Source: Hyphomicrobiales bacterium (GTDB lineage Bacteria; Pseudomonadota; Alphaproteobacteria; Rhizobiales; Beijerinckiaceae). From it: 64,000 nt of DNA. Below, in pieces: positions 8,759 through 17,065 of this stretch (position 1 is the first letter of the stretch; every line of letters begins with the position of its first letter). Made by a program: the position numbers and the translations under genes. Below the pieces are notes generated by a model, which worked only from the letters and a program-made list of their open reading frames with translations, was not told the origin of the DNA and made no database searches. The stretch lies in NCBI GenBank assembly GCA_027484655.1, contig JAIXSM010000029.1:1-64000 (forward strand), read 5' to 3'.

Positions 8759-9880
8759 ATGGCGACGTCGCCCACAGTTACGGAAGAGCTCGCGAAAAAG
8801 TTCGCGACGGAGAAAGACAGCCCCTACGAAAAATGGGTCCGCGCCGAGGGACTGGACATCATCAGCGCCCAGTATGTGCCGAACCTGCGCCATGTGGAGC
8901 TCAAGCCATGGGCGCGGCGCGGCGGCAACGGCGTCTTCATCAATCACGAGGCGTCACGCACGTCGAACGACTGCTATGTCTGCGAGATACCGGCTGGCGG
9001 CAAGCTCGCGCCGCAGCGTCAGCTCTTCGATGAAATGATTCTCGTGCTTGACGGACGCGGCTCCACCACCGTGTGGAACGACGCCGGCGACAAGATCACG
9101 TTTGAGTGGAAAGCCGGCGCCATGTTCGCGGTGCCGCTCAACACCTGGCACCAGCACTTCAACGGCTCAGGCCGCGAGGCGGTGCGCTACGTGGGCGTGA
9201 CCTTCTGCCCGCAGGTTATGAACATGTACGGCGAGGTCGATTTCGTCTTCAACACGAAGCACGACTTCAAGGATCGCTTCGCCGGCGAGCCGGACTACTT
9301 CTCCAGCAAGGGCGAGCAGGATGGGTTCCTGCTGCGCGCCAACATGGTGCCGGACGTCGTCAACCTGCCGCTCATCACCGCAAAGGAGCGCGGCGCGGGC
9401 GGCGGGCACATCCGCTTCAACATGGCCAAGGGCGCGATGCCGAGCCATATCTCGCAGTTCCCTGTCGGCACCTACAAGAAGGGCCACCGCCATGGCCCCG
9501 GCGCCCACGTGATCGTGCTGTCGGGCGAGGGTTACTCGCTCATGTGGCCGGAGGGCGACGAGCCCAAGCGCTACGACTGGCAGCCGGGCACGCTCATCGT
9601 GCCGCCGAACCAGTGGTTCCATCAGCATTTCAACGCTGGCGCCACGCCCGCCCGCTACCTCGCCTTCAAGCCCGGCAATTCACCGCGCAACGCGCAAGGC
9701 GTGCCGCTGTCGTGGATCAGCCGGCGAATCGGCGGCAACCAGATCGACTACGCCGACGAGACGCCACTGGTGCGGGATCTGTTCCGCAACGCGCTCTCCC
9801 GCCACGGCATCGAACCGCGCATGGACGCCGCCTACGAGGCGGAGCTTGAGACGCTGCCGCCGAAGGCCGCCGCAGAGTAA
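8759..9880 (+). CDS. Bicupin domain-containing protein
   Basis: 373 residues with GGGAGGAAGACC directly before the ATG. It is a paralogue of the bicupin at 6.7 kb: both share MKPWAR/LKPWAR..GG, EMILVLDGRGSTTVWND, WFHQHF and a C-terminal ExPLVRDLF-type segment. Two cupin barrels are visible, one around residues 65-135 and one around 235-310, the second with HRHGPGAHVIVLSGEGYS and WFHQHFN. No signal peptide or membrane segment. It is divergent from the isochorismatase-fold gene and convergent with a tctC gene. Likely a metal-dependent enzyme or ligand-binding protein of the same pathway; the reaction is unknown. Confidence 0.86.
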   Translation: MATSPTVTEELAKKFATEKDSPYEKWVRAEGLDIISAQYVPNLRHVELKPWARRGGNGVFINHEASRTSNDCYVCEIPAGGKLAPQRQLFDEMILVLDGRGSTTVWNDAGDKITFEWKAGAMFAVPLNTWHQHFNGSGREAVRYVGVTFCPQVMNMYGEVDFVFNTKHDFKDRFAGEPDYFSSKGEQDGFLLRANMVPDVVNLPLITAKERGAGGGHIRFNMAKGAMPSHISQFPVGTYKKGHRHGPGAHVIVLSGEGYSLMWPEGDEPKRYDWQPGTLIVPPNQWFHQHFNAGATPARYLAFKPGNSPRNAQGVPLSWISRRIGGNQIDYADETPLVRDLFRNALSRHGIEPRMDAAYEAELETLPPKAAAE

Positions 9881-9893
9881 GCCCCAAAAGAAT

Positions 9894-9915
9894 TGGCGCC
9901 CCGCAAGGGGCGCCA
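9894..9915. terminator. Intrinsic terminator hairpin between convergent genes
   Basis: A perfect 9 bp stem TGGCGCCCC / GGGGCGCCA with a GCAA tetraloop lies 14 nt after the bicupin stop and 39 nt after the stop of the convergent tctC. The flank on the left, CCCCAAAAGAAT, would give leftward transcripts a modest U-rich tail; no long T run follows in the rightward direction. Confidence 0.7.
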
Positions 9916-9953
9916 TACGAGACGGAAGTTATAGAGGACGCAAGAAGCGTCGC

Positions 9954-11018
9954 TCAGTTGCCCGAGCCCGGCTTCGCCGCGGGCGCGATGACCCTCACGT
10001 CGTTGGGCTTCTTGAGGGCTTCGGACAGACGCGTCACAACGGACTTCGGGCTGGAGTAAACCTCCTTGAGGATGTCCGTCATTTCCTCACCCGTCACCGG
10101 GTTGATCTCCATATCGCCCTTCAGCGCCTCGGCGATGAGATCCTTATCCTTCATGGCCGCATCGAAAGCGCGACGCAGGATGTTCACGCGATCAGCGGGC
10201 ACGCCCTCGGCGACAAACTGCGGGCGCCCGAGTTCGAAGGCCGCGAACTGAAGTTCGAGGATCTTCTTGATCTCCGGATCGCTCGTCAGCTCCGTCACGA
10301 GAGGAATGTTCGGAATCTCCGGATGCCGCTTCAGGCCCATCTGGTAGAGGATCGTGTATTCGCCACTCTCGATCCACTCCTTGAGTCTGGGCTTGAGGCT
10401 CGTCCACGAGAACGTTCCACGCCCATCAACCTCGGCACGCTCCATGGCGAGGTTCACATCCGTGCCGCCGGGATAGCCGGCGATCACCCGGAAGCGGAAC
10501 CCGAGCAGGTTGCGCAGAAGATAGGGAACCGTGACGCTTTCCGTGCCCACGCCAGTGCCGCCGACCACGACTTCCCGATCGCGCAGTTCCTGCCAGGTCT
10601 TGATGCCGGAGCGCTTGTGAACCACCGCCACGGAGGTGTCGCTGTTGGTGCTGCCGATCCAGTTGAGCTTCAATGGATCGAACTTCGCGTGAGAATCGCC
10701 GCCCAGCAACGGCTCAAACGGCACGCCTCGCTGGGGCGCTGCGATGTGCAGGCCATCCTTGGGAGCGACGTTGGCGACGAAGTTGGTCATCACAAGACCG
10801 CCGCCGCCGGGCATGTTGCGCACGACGATGGTGGGCTTGCCGGCAATATACTTGTCGAGATGCCGCGCGACGAGGCGCGCATTCTGGTCATATCCGCCGC
10901 CCGCAGACAGGCCGACATACATGGTGATGGTTTTGCCGGCGTAGAAGTCGGCGCCCTGCGCGAGCGCAGGACCGGCACCCATGGCGAGGGCGAACGCCAG
11001 ACTCATCTTCAGCTTCAT
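9954..11018 (-). CDS. TctC/Bug periplasmic substrate-binding protein
   Basis: 354 residues, the longest TctC in the window because of a roughly 15-residue tail rich in Pro, Ala and Gly. Signal peptide about 1-20 (PALA before QGADFY). Loops are LSAGGGYDQNARL and MPGGGGL, the GGGYD subgroup. GAGGGGAGTGAGGC precedes the ATG. It lies 106 bp downstream of another tctC on the same strand, so the two may be cotranscribed. Expected role: high-affinity capture of a carboxylated solute in the periplasm for a TctAB permease not encoded beside it. Confidence 0.93.
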   Translation of the reverse strand: MKLKMSLAFALAMGAGPALAQGADFYAGKTITMYVGLSAGGGYDQNARLVARHLDKYIAGKPTIVVRNMPGGGGLVMTNFVANVAPKDGLHIAAPQRGVPFEPLLGGDSHAKFDPLKLNWIGSTNSDTSVAVVHKRSGIKTWQELRDREVVVGGTGVGTESVTVPYLLRNLLGFRFRVIAGYPGGTDVNLAMERAEVDGRGTFSWTSLKPRLKEWIESGEYTILYQMGLKRHPEIPNIPLVTELTSDPEIKKILELQFAAFELGRPQFVAEGVPADRVNILRRAFDAAMKDKDLIAEALKGDMEINPVTGEEMTDILKEVYSSPKSVVTRLSEALKKPNDVRVIAPAAKPGSGN

Positions 11019-11124
11019 GCCTCACTCCCCTCAAACATTCTTATTGGACATCGGGCGCTTTGCGAGCCTCTAGGCGGAAGGGTATCGCGAACGGGTTACG
11101 GGCGCAACGCGGGCGCCGCCCGCT

Positions 11125-12159
11125 CTACTCCTGCGTGATTCGCTTGGCTCTCTCGACCACCGCCGAATCGGCGGCGAACACCTGCGCCACAAGGCTTTGT
11201 ATATCCTCGCCGGACGTGGGGCTGATGTCGATGCGCAGCTTCTCGGCTTCCGCGAGGAAGTCTTTATCCGCGAACACCTGGCTGAACGCCCGCCGCAAGA
11301 TACGCACAGCCTCCGCAGGCGTTTCGGGGGCGACCACATAGGGACGGCCGAAGATCTGCTGGGCGAGAACCAGCTCAAGAGCCGGCTTGTCCTGCGCGGC
11401 GCTGACGAAGTCCCAAACGTTGGGCGCGTTCAGCGCATCAAGTTCAGGTTCGTTCTTGAGGCCATTCTGAAGGATAACGTTCGCCGTGCCGTCTTTCACC
11501 CAGGTGGGACGCTGCGCCTTGAGGCTCGACCAGTCCAGACCGCATGTGCCATCGACCTCCCCCTGCTCGATGGCGAGGAAGATATCGACGGTTCCCTTGT
11601 ATCCGCTCACGATGTCGAACTTCGCGCCGGTCGTGTGTTTCAGCATGTAGGCGTAATCGCGACTGGAGCCGCCGGCAGCGCTGGCGCCCATGATCGTCTT
11701 TCGCTCAAGCGCGTCTTTCATCGTTTTGATGGCGGACTTGCGACCGGTGATGCAAACGCGCGTTCCGCTGTCGGCGCTGGCGAGGAAGATGAATTTGGCC
11801 GGATCGAAGTTTAGTCGCGATTGCGGGTCGAGAATCGGCCCCATGATCGCGCCGGGGAACAGGACGCCGATCCATGTGCCGTCCTTTGGGGCGGTGTTGT
11901 AGATTGTCGCCGCAGCGGCGCCGCTGCCGGCGCCCGGTTGGTTGCGGACTATGGTTTGCGGCGATCCGGGAATGTATCTGGGAATGTGGCGCGCAATCGC
12001 CCGCGCGTAGACGTCATAGCCGCCCCCGGTGTTGCCGCCGACAAGGAAGGTGATCGTCTTGCCCGCGTAGTGCTCCTGCGCGCAAACAGCTTGCAACCCA
12101 AGAGCCAGCGCGAACGCCGCCCCGCCCAATGCGCCCAGCGCCTTCAGCGCCTGAACCAT
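11125..12159 (-). CDS. TctC/Bug periplasmic substrate-binding protein
   Basis: 344 residues; signal peptide about 1-27 (ends VCA before QEHYAG). The first loop is NTGGGYDVYARA and the second QPGAGSGAAAA. GGGAGGAATGC precedes the ATG. Cys residues in the mature part (near CITGRKS and GTCGLDW) are unusual among the neighbours. It is the upstream member of a two-tctC leftward unit and forms, with five others, the GGGYD subgroup. Ligand unknown. Confidence 0.92.
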   Translation of the reverse strand: MVQALKALGALGGAAFALALGLQAVCAQEHYAGKTITFLVGGNTGGGYDVYARAIARHIPRYIPGSPQTIVRNQPGAGSGAAAATIYNTAPKDGTWIGVLFPGAIMGPILDPQSRLNFDPAKFIFLASADSGTRVCITGRKSAIKTMKDALERKTIMGASAAGGSSRDYAYMLKHTTGAKFDIVSGYKGTVDIFLAIEQGEVDGTCGLDWSSLKAQRPTWVKDGTANVILQNGLKNEPELDALNAPNVWDFVSAAQDKPALELVLAQQIFGRPYVVAPETPAEAVRILRRAFSQVFADKDFLAEAEKLRIDISPTSGEDIQSLVAQVFAADSAVVERAKRITQE

Positions 12160-12297
12160 GCATTCCTCCCGCGTTGTCCGGCGTCGGTCAGCTGCGCCGT
12201 CTCAATCCAGAATACACGCAGTGCGGGGCGCGGGTGAAATGCCTTGCAAGGGCCGGGAGCCCTCGGGGCCGCTCGTCCTTCGATGACGCCAGATGCT

Positions 12298-12334
12298 GGA
12301 GCGATCAGCCTTCCTCAATCAGGCTGACCGCTCC
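12298..12334. terminator. Imperfect hairpin downstream of the carbonic anhydrase gene
   Basis: GGAGCGATCAGCC pairs with GGCTGACCGCTCC (one mismatch in 13) around an 11 nt loop. It starts 26 nt beyond the stop of the leftward carbonic anhydrase gene, in the position expected for its transcription end, but no U tract follows on either strand. It could be a factor-assisted stop or an RNA-stabilising stem. Confidence 0.35.
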
Positions 12335-12359
12335 GGTCGGATTACGCTGGGGAGTTTGG

Positions 12360-13070
12360 TCAGCCGAAAAATTCTACGCGACCATCATCAAGATCGTAGC
12401 GACCGGCGACCACCTTCACCTTTCCCTTCGCGACGAGGTCAGCGACGATGGCGCTGGCCGAGACGATCCGGCTGGCCGTCCTGATAGCGTTTTCGCGGAT
12501 GGCGTTGTCGACGAAATCGCCCGGCTTGCCTTTCGCAGCGAGCGCGGCCGGGATAATCGGCTCCAGCATCGGGCCGATTGATCCTGGGAACCGGGCGCCT
12601 TTCTCGACAACCTCACACGCTGCGGCCACGGCCCCGCAACGCTCATGGCCGAGAACAACGATCAGCGGCACGCCGAGGGCAGCCGCGCCATACTCAATCG
12701 TTCCCAGCGTGGCCGTATCGGCCATGTTGCCCGCGTTGCGGGCGACAAACAGCTCGCCGACGTTCTGGCCGCCGAAGATGAGTTCCGGCGGTACGCGGCT
12801 GTCGGCGCAGGACAGGATCGTGGCCCACGGCGCCTGATGTTGTGCGACGCCGGCGCGGGCCTTGGCGAGGTCGGCAGCGCACGCCTGCGGCGAAGACACG
12901 TAGCGCTGGTTGCCTTCCTTCAGCTTCGCCAGCGCCTGATCGGCGGTCAGGGTCGTGGCAGGGCCGCCAGCCGCAGCTGCGACGCCGCCCAATGATGCGG
13001 CCGCGGCCAAACCAGCCCCCAGCCGGAGAAAAGCCCGTCGGCCAAGCTTCACATCACAAGCAATGCACAT
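12360..13070 (-). CDS. Beta-class carbonic anhydrase with twin-arginine signal
   Basis: 236 residues from the ATG at 13070, which has GGGAGGAACGCGC in front; an upstream GTG at 13094 would add 8 residues and lacks such a site. The N-terminus carries a Tat-like signal, GRRAFLRLGAG followed by an Ala-rich segment, so the enzyme is probably exported folded. The beta-carbonic anhydrase zinc site is intact: Cys and the Asp-Arg dyad in SCADSRVPPE, and His and Cys in GHERCGA. It converts CO2 and bicarbonate. Periplasmic beta enzymes may help retain CO2 or supply bicarbonate; no neighbour makes the role specific. Confidence 0.93.
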   Translation of the reverse strand: MCIACDVKLGRRAFLRLGAGLAAAASLGGVAAAAGGPATTLTADQALAKLKEGNQRYVSSPQACAADLAKARAGVAQHQAPWATILSCADSRVPPELIFGGQNVGELFVARNAGNMADTATLGTIEYGAAALGVPLIVVLGHERCGAVAAACEVVEKGARFPGSIGPMLEPIIPAALAAKGKPGDFVDNAIRENAIRTASRIVSASAIVADLVAKGKVKVVAGRYDLDDGRVEFFG

Positions 13071-13319
13071 GCGCGTTCCTCCCATGTCGTCCACGCCTTG
13101 TTCGTCATTCAGGAGGCCCGGACTAGTGTTTTTACGGTCGTATTTTTTACATGTCGATTGCGATTAAGGGATAAGGCCCAGCCAGAGGCCGAGCTTGCGC
13201 AGGGTTGGACGGGCGCTCCGCTCCGGGCCGGTCTCGGCGCCGCGGCAAGGGGTGCGGGCGATTGACGGGATCAGCCGGATGTCAGACCATCTGCAAAGCT
13301 TTGGAATGGAGGCCTTGTC
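13071..13319. other. Intergenic region upstream of two divergent exported-protein genes
   Basis: This 249 bp gap lies between the leftward carbonic anhydrase and the rightward small repeat protein. Around 13125-13170 it contains T-rich sequence (TGTTTTTACGG, TATTTTTTACATG) that is the likeliest place for promoters. I see no RNA gene or strong hairpin. Confidence 0.35.
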
Positions 13320-13619
13320 ATGCGCGTCACAGTCATGTTTGCCCTGATGCTGGCTGCTGGAACGGGAATAGCGTCAGCCCAACAGGCGATCTTGAGGAAC
13401 GGCTCTTGTCCCTCCGGCTACAACACCAGCGGAAACTACTGCGTGCCGGGCAGCAGCGCGGGCCACGCAATCGAACGAAACGGCTCGTGCCCGTCCGGGT
13501 ACAACACAAGCGGCAACTACTGCGTGATGGGCAGCGGCGGAAAGATCGCCATACACCGTGTCGGCTCCTGCCCGAGCGGGTACAACACCAGCGGCAATTA
13601 TTGCGTGTCCCAAAGGTAA
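13320..13619 (+). CDS. Small secreted protein of three GSCPSGYNTSGNYCV repeats
   Basis: 99 residues: a signal peptide of about 20 residues (ends ASA before QQA), then three copies of GSCPSGYNTSGNYCV, identical at the protein level and spaced by about 12 variable residues. Each repeat holds two Cys, so the mature protein has six Cys that could form three disulfides after export. GGAGG lies 7 nt before the ATG. No enzyme motif is visible. Proteins with similar GxYCVP-type repeats occur in other Rhizobiales without known function. The DNA of the three repeats uses different synonymous codons, so the repeats are old or under purifying selection rather than a fresh expansion. Confidence 0.85.
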   Translation: MRVTVMFALMLAAGTGIASAQQAILRNGSCPSGYNTSGNYCVPGSSAGHAIERNGSCPSGYNTSGNYCVMGSGGKIAIHRVGSCPSGYNTSGNYCVSQR

Positions 13620-13671
13620 GCGGCCTCGAGGGCCGCCGGAGCGCGCTCGCCTCGGCGGCAAGCCCTCAGCT

Positions 13672-14274
13672 TCACGGCGCAAGCCAGCTTGCGCGCCACT
13701 CGCCTTGCAGCCTCTCGCCCTCCCAGACAAACCGCGCGCGGCGATGGCCAGCGTGGAAGAGATACAGCCATTCGATGGCGGTGACCTCCACCTCGACGAT
13801 ATTGAAGTTCTCCACGCCCTCGCCCTCCCGCACGTCGCCCTCATGCGGCGCGGAGATGACGACGCCGGGGGCCGGCGCCTGCGCGTAACCGGCGCGGCTC
13901 TGGGGGCGTGAGGCCTCCCACGAAGCCTGCGCGCGAGGCGCGGACCACGGATGCACGCGGGCGACGCCGTCCAGCCGCACCTGGATCTTGCTGCGCGCGT
14001 CATACACGTGCACGCCCACACGCGGATCGCGGGCGATCTCGGCGACCTTGCCGCTGCGCGCATCCGTATGAAACCGCAGCAGGCGGGCGGAGGGCTCAGC
14101 GGCGCGCAGGACGACGGTGCGCAGGCGCGGGGCGCCTTCGAGGCCCACGGTGGCGATGGTCGGCGTGTGGAACGCGGAGCGGCGGTCCGCCACGCCGCGC
14201 GTCAAAAGCTTCCAGGCCTCAAGGCGCGTGCCCTCAAGGTCATCGTAGAACAACGGTGTTTCATGAGAGGTCAT
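13672..14274 (-). CDS. Pyridoxamine 5'-phosphate oxidase-like FMN-binding protein
   Basis: 200 residues forming one FMN split-barrel. Visible family features are APRLRTVVLR near the N-terminus, the phosphate-contacting FHTDARSGK, and a C-terminal half ending in an ExxxLxGEWRxxWLAP-type tail. The tail resembles the Alr4036-like oxidases more than PdxH, since the PdxH substrate motif is not present. It is soluble and is read leftward, 39 bp downstream of nothing obviously related; the class II amidotransferase ends 39 bp upstream on the same strand. Substrate unknown; PdxH itself should not be inferred. Confidence 0.8.
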   Translation of the reverse strand: MTSHETPLFYDDLEGTRLEAWKLLTRGVADRRSAFHTPTIATVGLEGAPRLRTVVLRAAEPSARLLRFHTDARSGKVAEIARDPRVGVHVYDARSKIQVRLDGVARVHPWSAPRAQASWEASRPQSRAGYAQAPAPGVVISAPHEGDVREGEGVENFNIVEVEVTAIEWLYLFHAGHRRARFVWEGERLQGEWRASWLAP

Positions 14275-14313
14275 GGTGCAGGTACGCAGCGCGGCCCGCG
14301 CGGGATCACGGGC

Positions 14314-15099
14314 TTACGCCGCCTTGCGCAGTTCCGCCTGCATGCAGCGCACGTCAAGCGCCCCCGCCCGCGCCACCACGGCGCAGCCTTGCGGAACCTC
14401 GCGCCAGCAGCCCTTTTCACGGTCCAGCGGCTCGGAGACCACCACCAGCCCCTCGCGGGTGGAGCGATAGTAGAGCGAGGGCGCCTGCCCGTCCGACGCC
14501 CAGCGGAACGCCCACAGCGTCTCGCCGTCGGTGAGGGCGGAGGTGAACCGCAGCGGCTCGTCGATCCCCGCCCGGCGGGTGATCTCGCCAATCCGGTTCA
14601 GGGTGCGGGCCATGGCGGCGAGCGGATCGTCCATCAGACCGAAGCCAAGCGCCGCGAGGAAAATCGCCTCCGAATCGGTGCCGCCGGCGCGGGCGTTGTA
14701 AAACTCGTCGGGAATCAGCGATTCGATGCGTCGCTTGACGGCCGCATAGCCGCCAACCTGCCCGTTGTGCATGAACATGTTGCGGCCATGCACGAACGGA
14801 TGGCAGTTCGCCCGTGTGCTGGCTGCGCCTGTCGATGCGCGCACGTGGGCGAAAAACAGGCCGGAACGCACCTGCGCGCAGATGTGCCGGAGATTCTCGT
14901 CGGACCAAGCGGGCCGCAGTTCGCGATAGAGGCCCGGCTCCGGGCGTTCGCCATACCAGCCAAGCCCGAAGCCATCGCCGTTGGTGGGCGTCTGCGCCTC
15001 GGCGGCATGGAGCGACTGGGCGATGAGAGAGCGTTCCGGCGCCGCGACCAGAGTTTCGAGGAAGATGGGGGCGCCCTGATAGGCGATCCAGCGGCACAT
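14314..15099 (-). CDS. Class II glutamine amidotransferase (YafJ-like)
   Basis: 261 residues from the ATG at 15099. This start exposes Cys2, the N-terminal nucleophile after removal of Met, as required in Ntn-type amidotransferases; a longer frame to 15177 would bury it. Other active-site elements are NGDGFGLGWYG, FAHVRAST and MHNGQVGGY. The protein is a stand-alone glutaminase domain of the YafJ/EgtC type with no synthetase domain. No egt genes are nearby, so ergothioneine biosynthesis is not supported. It is followed by the FMN split-barrel gene. Confidence 0.9.
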   Translation of the reverse strand: MCRWIAYQGAPIFLETLVAAPERSLIAQSLHAAEAQTPTNGDGFGLGWYGERPEPGLYRELRPAWSDENLRHICAQVRSGLFFAHVRASTGAASTRANCHPFVHGRNMFMHNGQVGGYAAVKRRIESLIPDEFYNARAGGTDSEAIFLAALGFGLMDDPLAAMARTLNRIGEITRRAGIDEPLRFTSALTDGETLWAFRWASDGQAPSLYYRSTREGLVVVSEPLDREKGCWREVPQGCAVVARAGALDVRCMQAELRKAA

Positions 15100-15229
15100 G
15101 GACTTGCGCTCGGCTCTTCGCGATGCGGCGGGCGATTCCGCCGACGTTTGATGTTCGGTCAGCTTACCTGAATGCATGGTTAACGCCAGCTTGCGACGCC
15201 CCGCGCCAGTCAGCGACCGCCCAAAAAAG

Positions 15230-15254
15230 AAAGGCCCCCGCGTGGGGGGCCTTT
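15230..15254 (-). terminator. Intrinsic terminator of pckA
   Basis: A 10 bp stem, AAAGGCCCCC with GGGGGCCTTT, encloses GCGTG. Read leftward it follows the pckA stop by 25 nt and is succeeded by CTTTTTTGG, a clear U tract, making this the strongest rho-independent terminator in the window. Confidence 0.88.
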
Positions 15255-15278
15255 CAGAGAACTTCGTGCGTCCGCGCC

Positions 15279-16892
15279 TTACTCGGCGGCGATGCGCATG
15301 GTGGGCGCGGCGTCGCGCACCTTGGCGTCCACGTGGCTCTCGAACTCGACGAAGTTCTTGCGGAACATCTCGACCAGATGCTTCGCCGTCTTCGCGAACT
15401 CGGACTTGGAGGTCCAGGTCTTCACGGGCTCAAGGATGTGCGGCTCGACGCCGGGCACGGAGGTGGGCACGGCGAGGCCGAAGTAGGGATCGGTGCGGAA
15501 CGTCGCCCGGTTCAGCGAGCCGTCGAGGGCCGCAGTGAGCAGACGGCGCGTCACGCGAATCGGCATGCGGCGGCCAACGCCTTCCTTGCCGCCGGTCCAG
15601 CCGGTGTTCACCAGCCAGCAGTCCACGGAGTGCTTGGCGATGAGTTCGCGCAGCAGGTTGCCGTAAACGGACGGATGCAGGGGCAGGAACGGATGGCCGA
15701 AGCAGGTGGAGAACGTCGCTTCCGGACCCGTGACGCCCTTCTCGGTGCCGGCCACCTTGGCGGTGTAGCCGGACAGGAAGTGGTACATCGCCTGCGCCGG
15801 ATCGAGCTTGGCGATGGGCGGCAGCACGCCGAACGCGTCGCAGGTGAGCATCACGATGTTTTTGGGATGCCCGCCGCGGCCGGTGCGCGACGCGTTGGAA
15901 ATGAAGTCCAGCGGATAGGCGATGCGGGTGTTCTCGGTCTTCGCGTCGCTGTCGAAATCAGGAACGCGGGTGACGGGATCGAACACCACGTTCTCGAGCA
16001 CCGTGCCGAAGCGCTCGGTGGTGGCGTAAATCTCCGGCTCCGCCTCGCGGGGGAGCTTGATGCCCTTCGCGTAGCAGCCGCCCTCGAAATTGAACACGCC
16101 GTCGCGCGACCAGCCGTGCTCGTCATCGCCGATGAGAATGCGGTTGGGATCCTGCGAGAGCGTCGTCTTGCCGGTGCCCGACAGGCCGAAGAAGATCGCA
16201 ACGTCGCCGTCCGCGCCGGTGTTGGCCGAGCAATGCATCGGCAGCGCGTTGGCGTTCGGCAGCGTCCAGTTGAGCCACGTAAACACCGACTTCTTCATCT
16301 CGCCGGCGTAGTTGGTTCCGCCGATCAGAACGATCTTGCGGGTGAAGTCGATGGCGATGACCGTCTCGGAACGGCAGCCGTGGCGCTTGGGATCGGCCTT
16401 GAACGACGGCAGGTCGATGATGGTCAGCTCGGGCGTGTACCCGGCCAGCTCGGAGCGATCCGGGCGGATCAACAGGTTCCGGATGAAGAGCGAATGCCAG
16501 GCGAACTCGGTGATGACGCGCGCCTTGACGCGGAAAGCCGGGTCAGCGCCGCCGTACAGATCCTGCGCGAACAGGTCCATGCCCTCGGCGTGCGTCTGGA
16601 AATCCTGCAGCAGCACCTCGAAGTGCTGCGGCGTCATGGCGTTGTTGTTGCCCCACCAGACCTTGCTCTCGGTGGTGGCGTCACGGACGGTGAATTTGTC
16701 CTTCGGCGAGCGGCCGGTGTGGATGCCCGTCTCGGCATTGATCGCGCCGCCCGGCATAACAACGGCTTCGGAACGGCGGATCGACTCCTCGTAGAGCATG
16801 GGCGCCTCGAGGTTGTACGCAACGCTTCGCGCGCCCGCAAAACCCTGTTTCTCGATGCCCTGCGCCGCGTTCCAGATGCCTGTCTGTTTCAT
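15279..16892 (-). CDS. pckA: Phosphoenolpyruvate carboxykinase (ATP)
   Basis: 537 residues from the ATG at 16892, preceded by GGAGAGAGCG; a longer frame to 16922 exceeds the normal family length (about 536). It decarboxylates and phosphorylates oxaloacetate to phosphoenolpyruvate, the first gluconeogenic step for growth on organic acids. Motifs: TGRSPKDKF, the P-loop [11 protein letters not shown], metal-binding GDDEHGW, and [10 protein letters not shown]. In many rhizobia pckA is beside chvI-chvG-hprK; here those genes lie some 32 kb away. The terminator at 15.23 kb closes the transcript. Confidence 0.98.
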   Translation of the reverse strand: MKQTGIWNAAQGIEKQGFAGARSVAYNLEAPMLYEESIRRSEAVVMPGGAINAETGIHTGRSPKDKFTVRDATTESKVWWGNNNAMTPQHFEVLLQDFQTHAEGMDLFAQDLYGGADPAFRVKARVITEFAWHSLFIRNLLIRPDRSELAGYTPELTIIDLPSFKADPKRHGCRSETVIAIDFTRKIVLIGGTNYAGEMKKSVFTWLNWTLPNANALPMHCSANTGADGDVAIFFGLSGTGKTTLSQDPNRILIGDDEHGWSRDGVFNFEGGCYAKGIKLPREAEPEIYATTERFGTVLENVVFDPVTRVPDFDSDAKTENTRIAYPLDFISNASRTGRGGHPKNIVMLTCDAFGVLPPIAKLDPAQAMYHFLSGYTAKVAGTEKGVTGPEATFSTCFGHPFLPLHPSVYGNLLRELIAKHSVDCWLVNTGWTGGKEGVGRRMPIRVTRRLLTAALDGSLNRATFRTDPYFGLAVPTSVPGVEPHILEPVKTWTSKSEFAKTAKHLVEMFRKNFVEFESHVDAKVRDAAPTMRIAAE

Positions 16893-17065
16893 CGCTCTCT
16901 CCGGATCAACTCGGGGGCGCACGAGCGCCGCGGCCTCTCCGCCCTGGTGTTTCTGGATCAGGCTGGCTCTTTAGTCCCGGCAGCGTCCAAGAGCAAGCGC
17001 GCCAGCCCTCTTACGAACGTTAATGCTGAAGAATCCGCTGGAGTTGCCAATGCTGCAGCGCAAAA

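Noticed and set aside
13390-13615. CRISPR-like regular repeats
   Set aside because: The periodicity is the three protein repeats of a small secreted protein; codons vary between copies and there are no cas genes.
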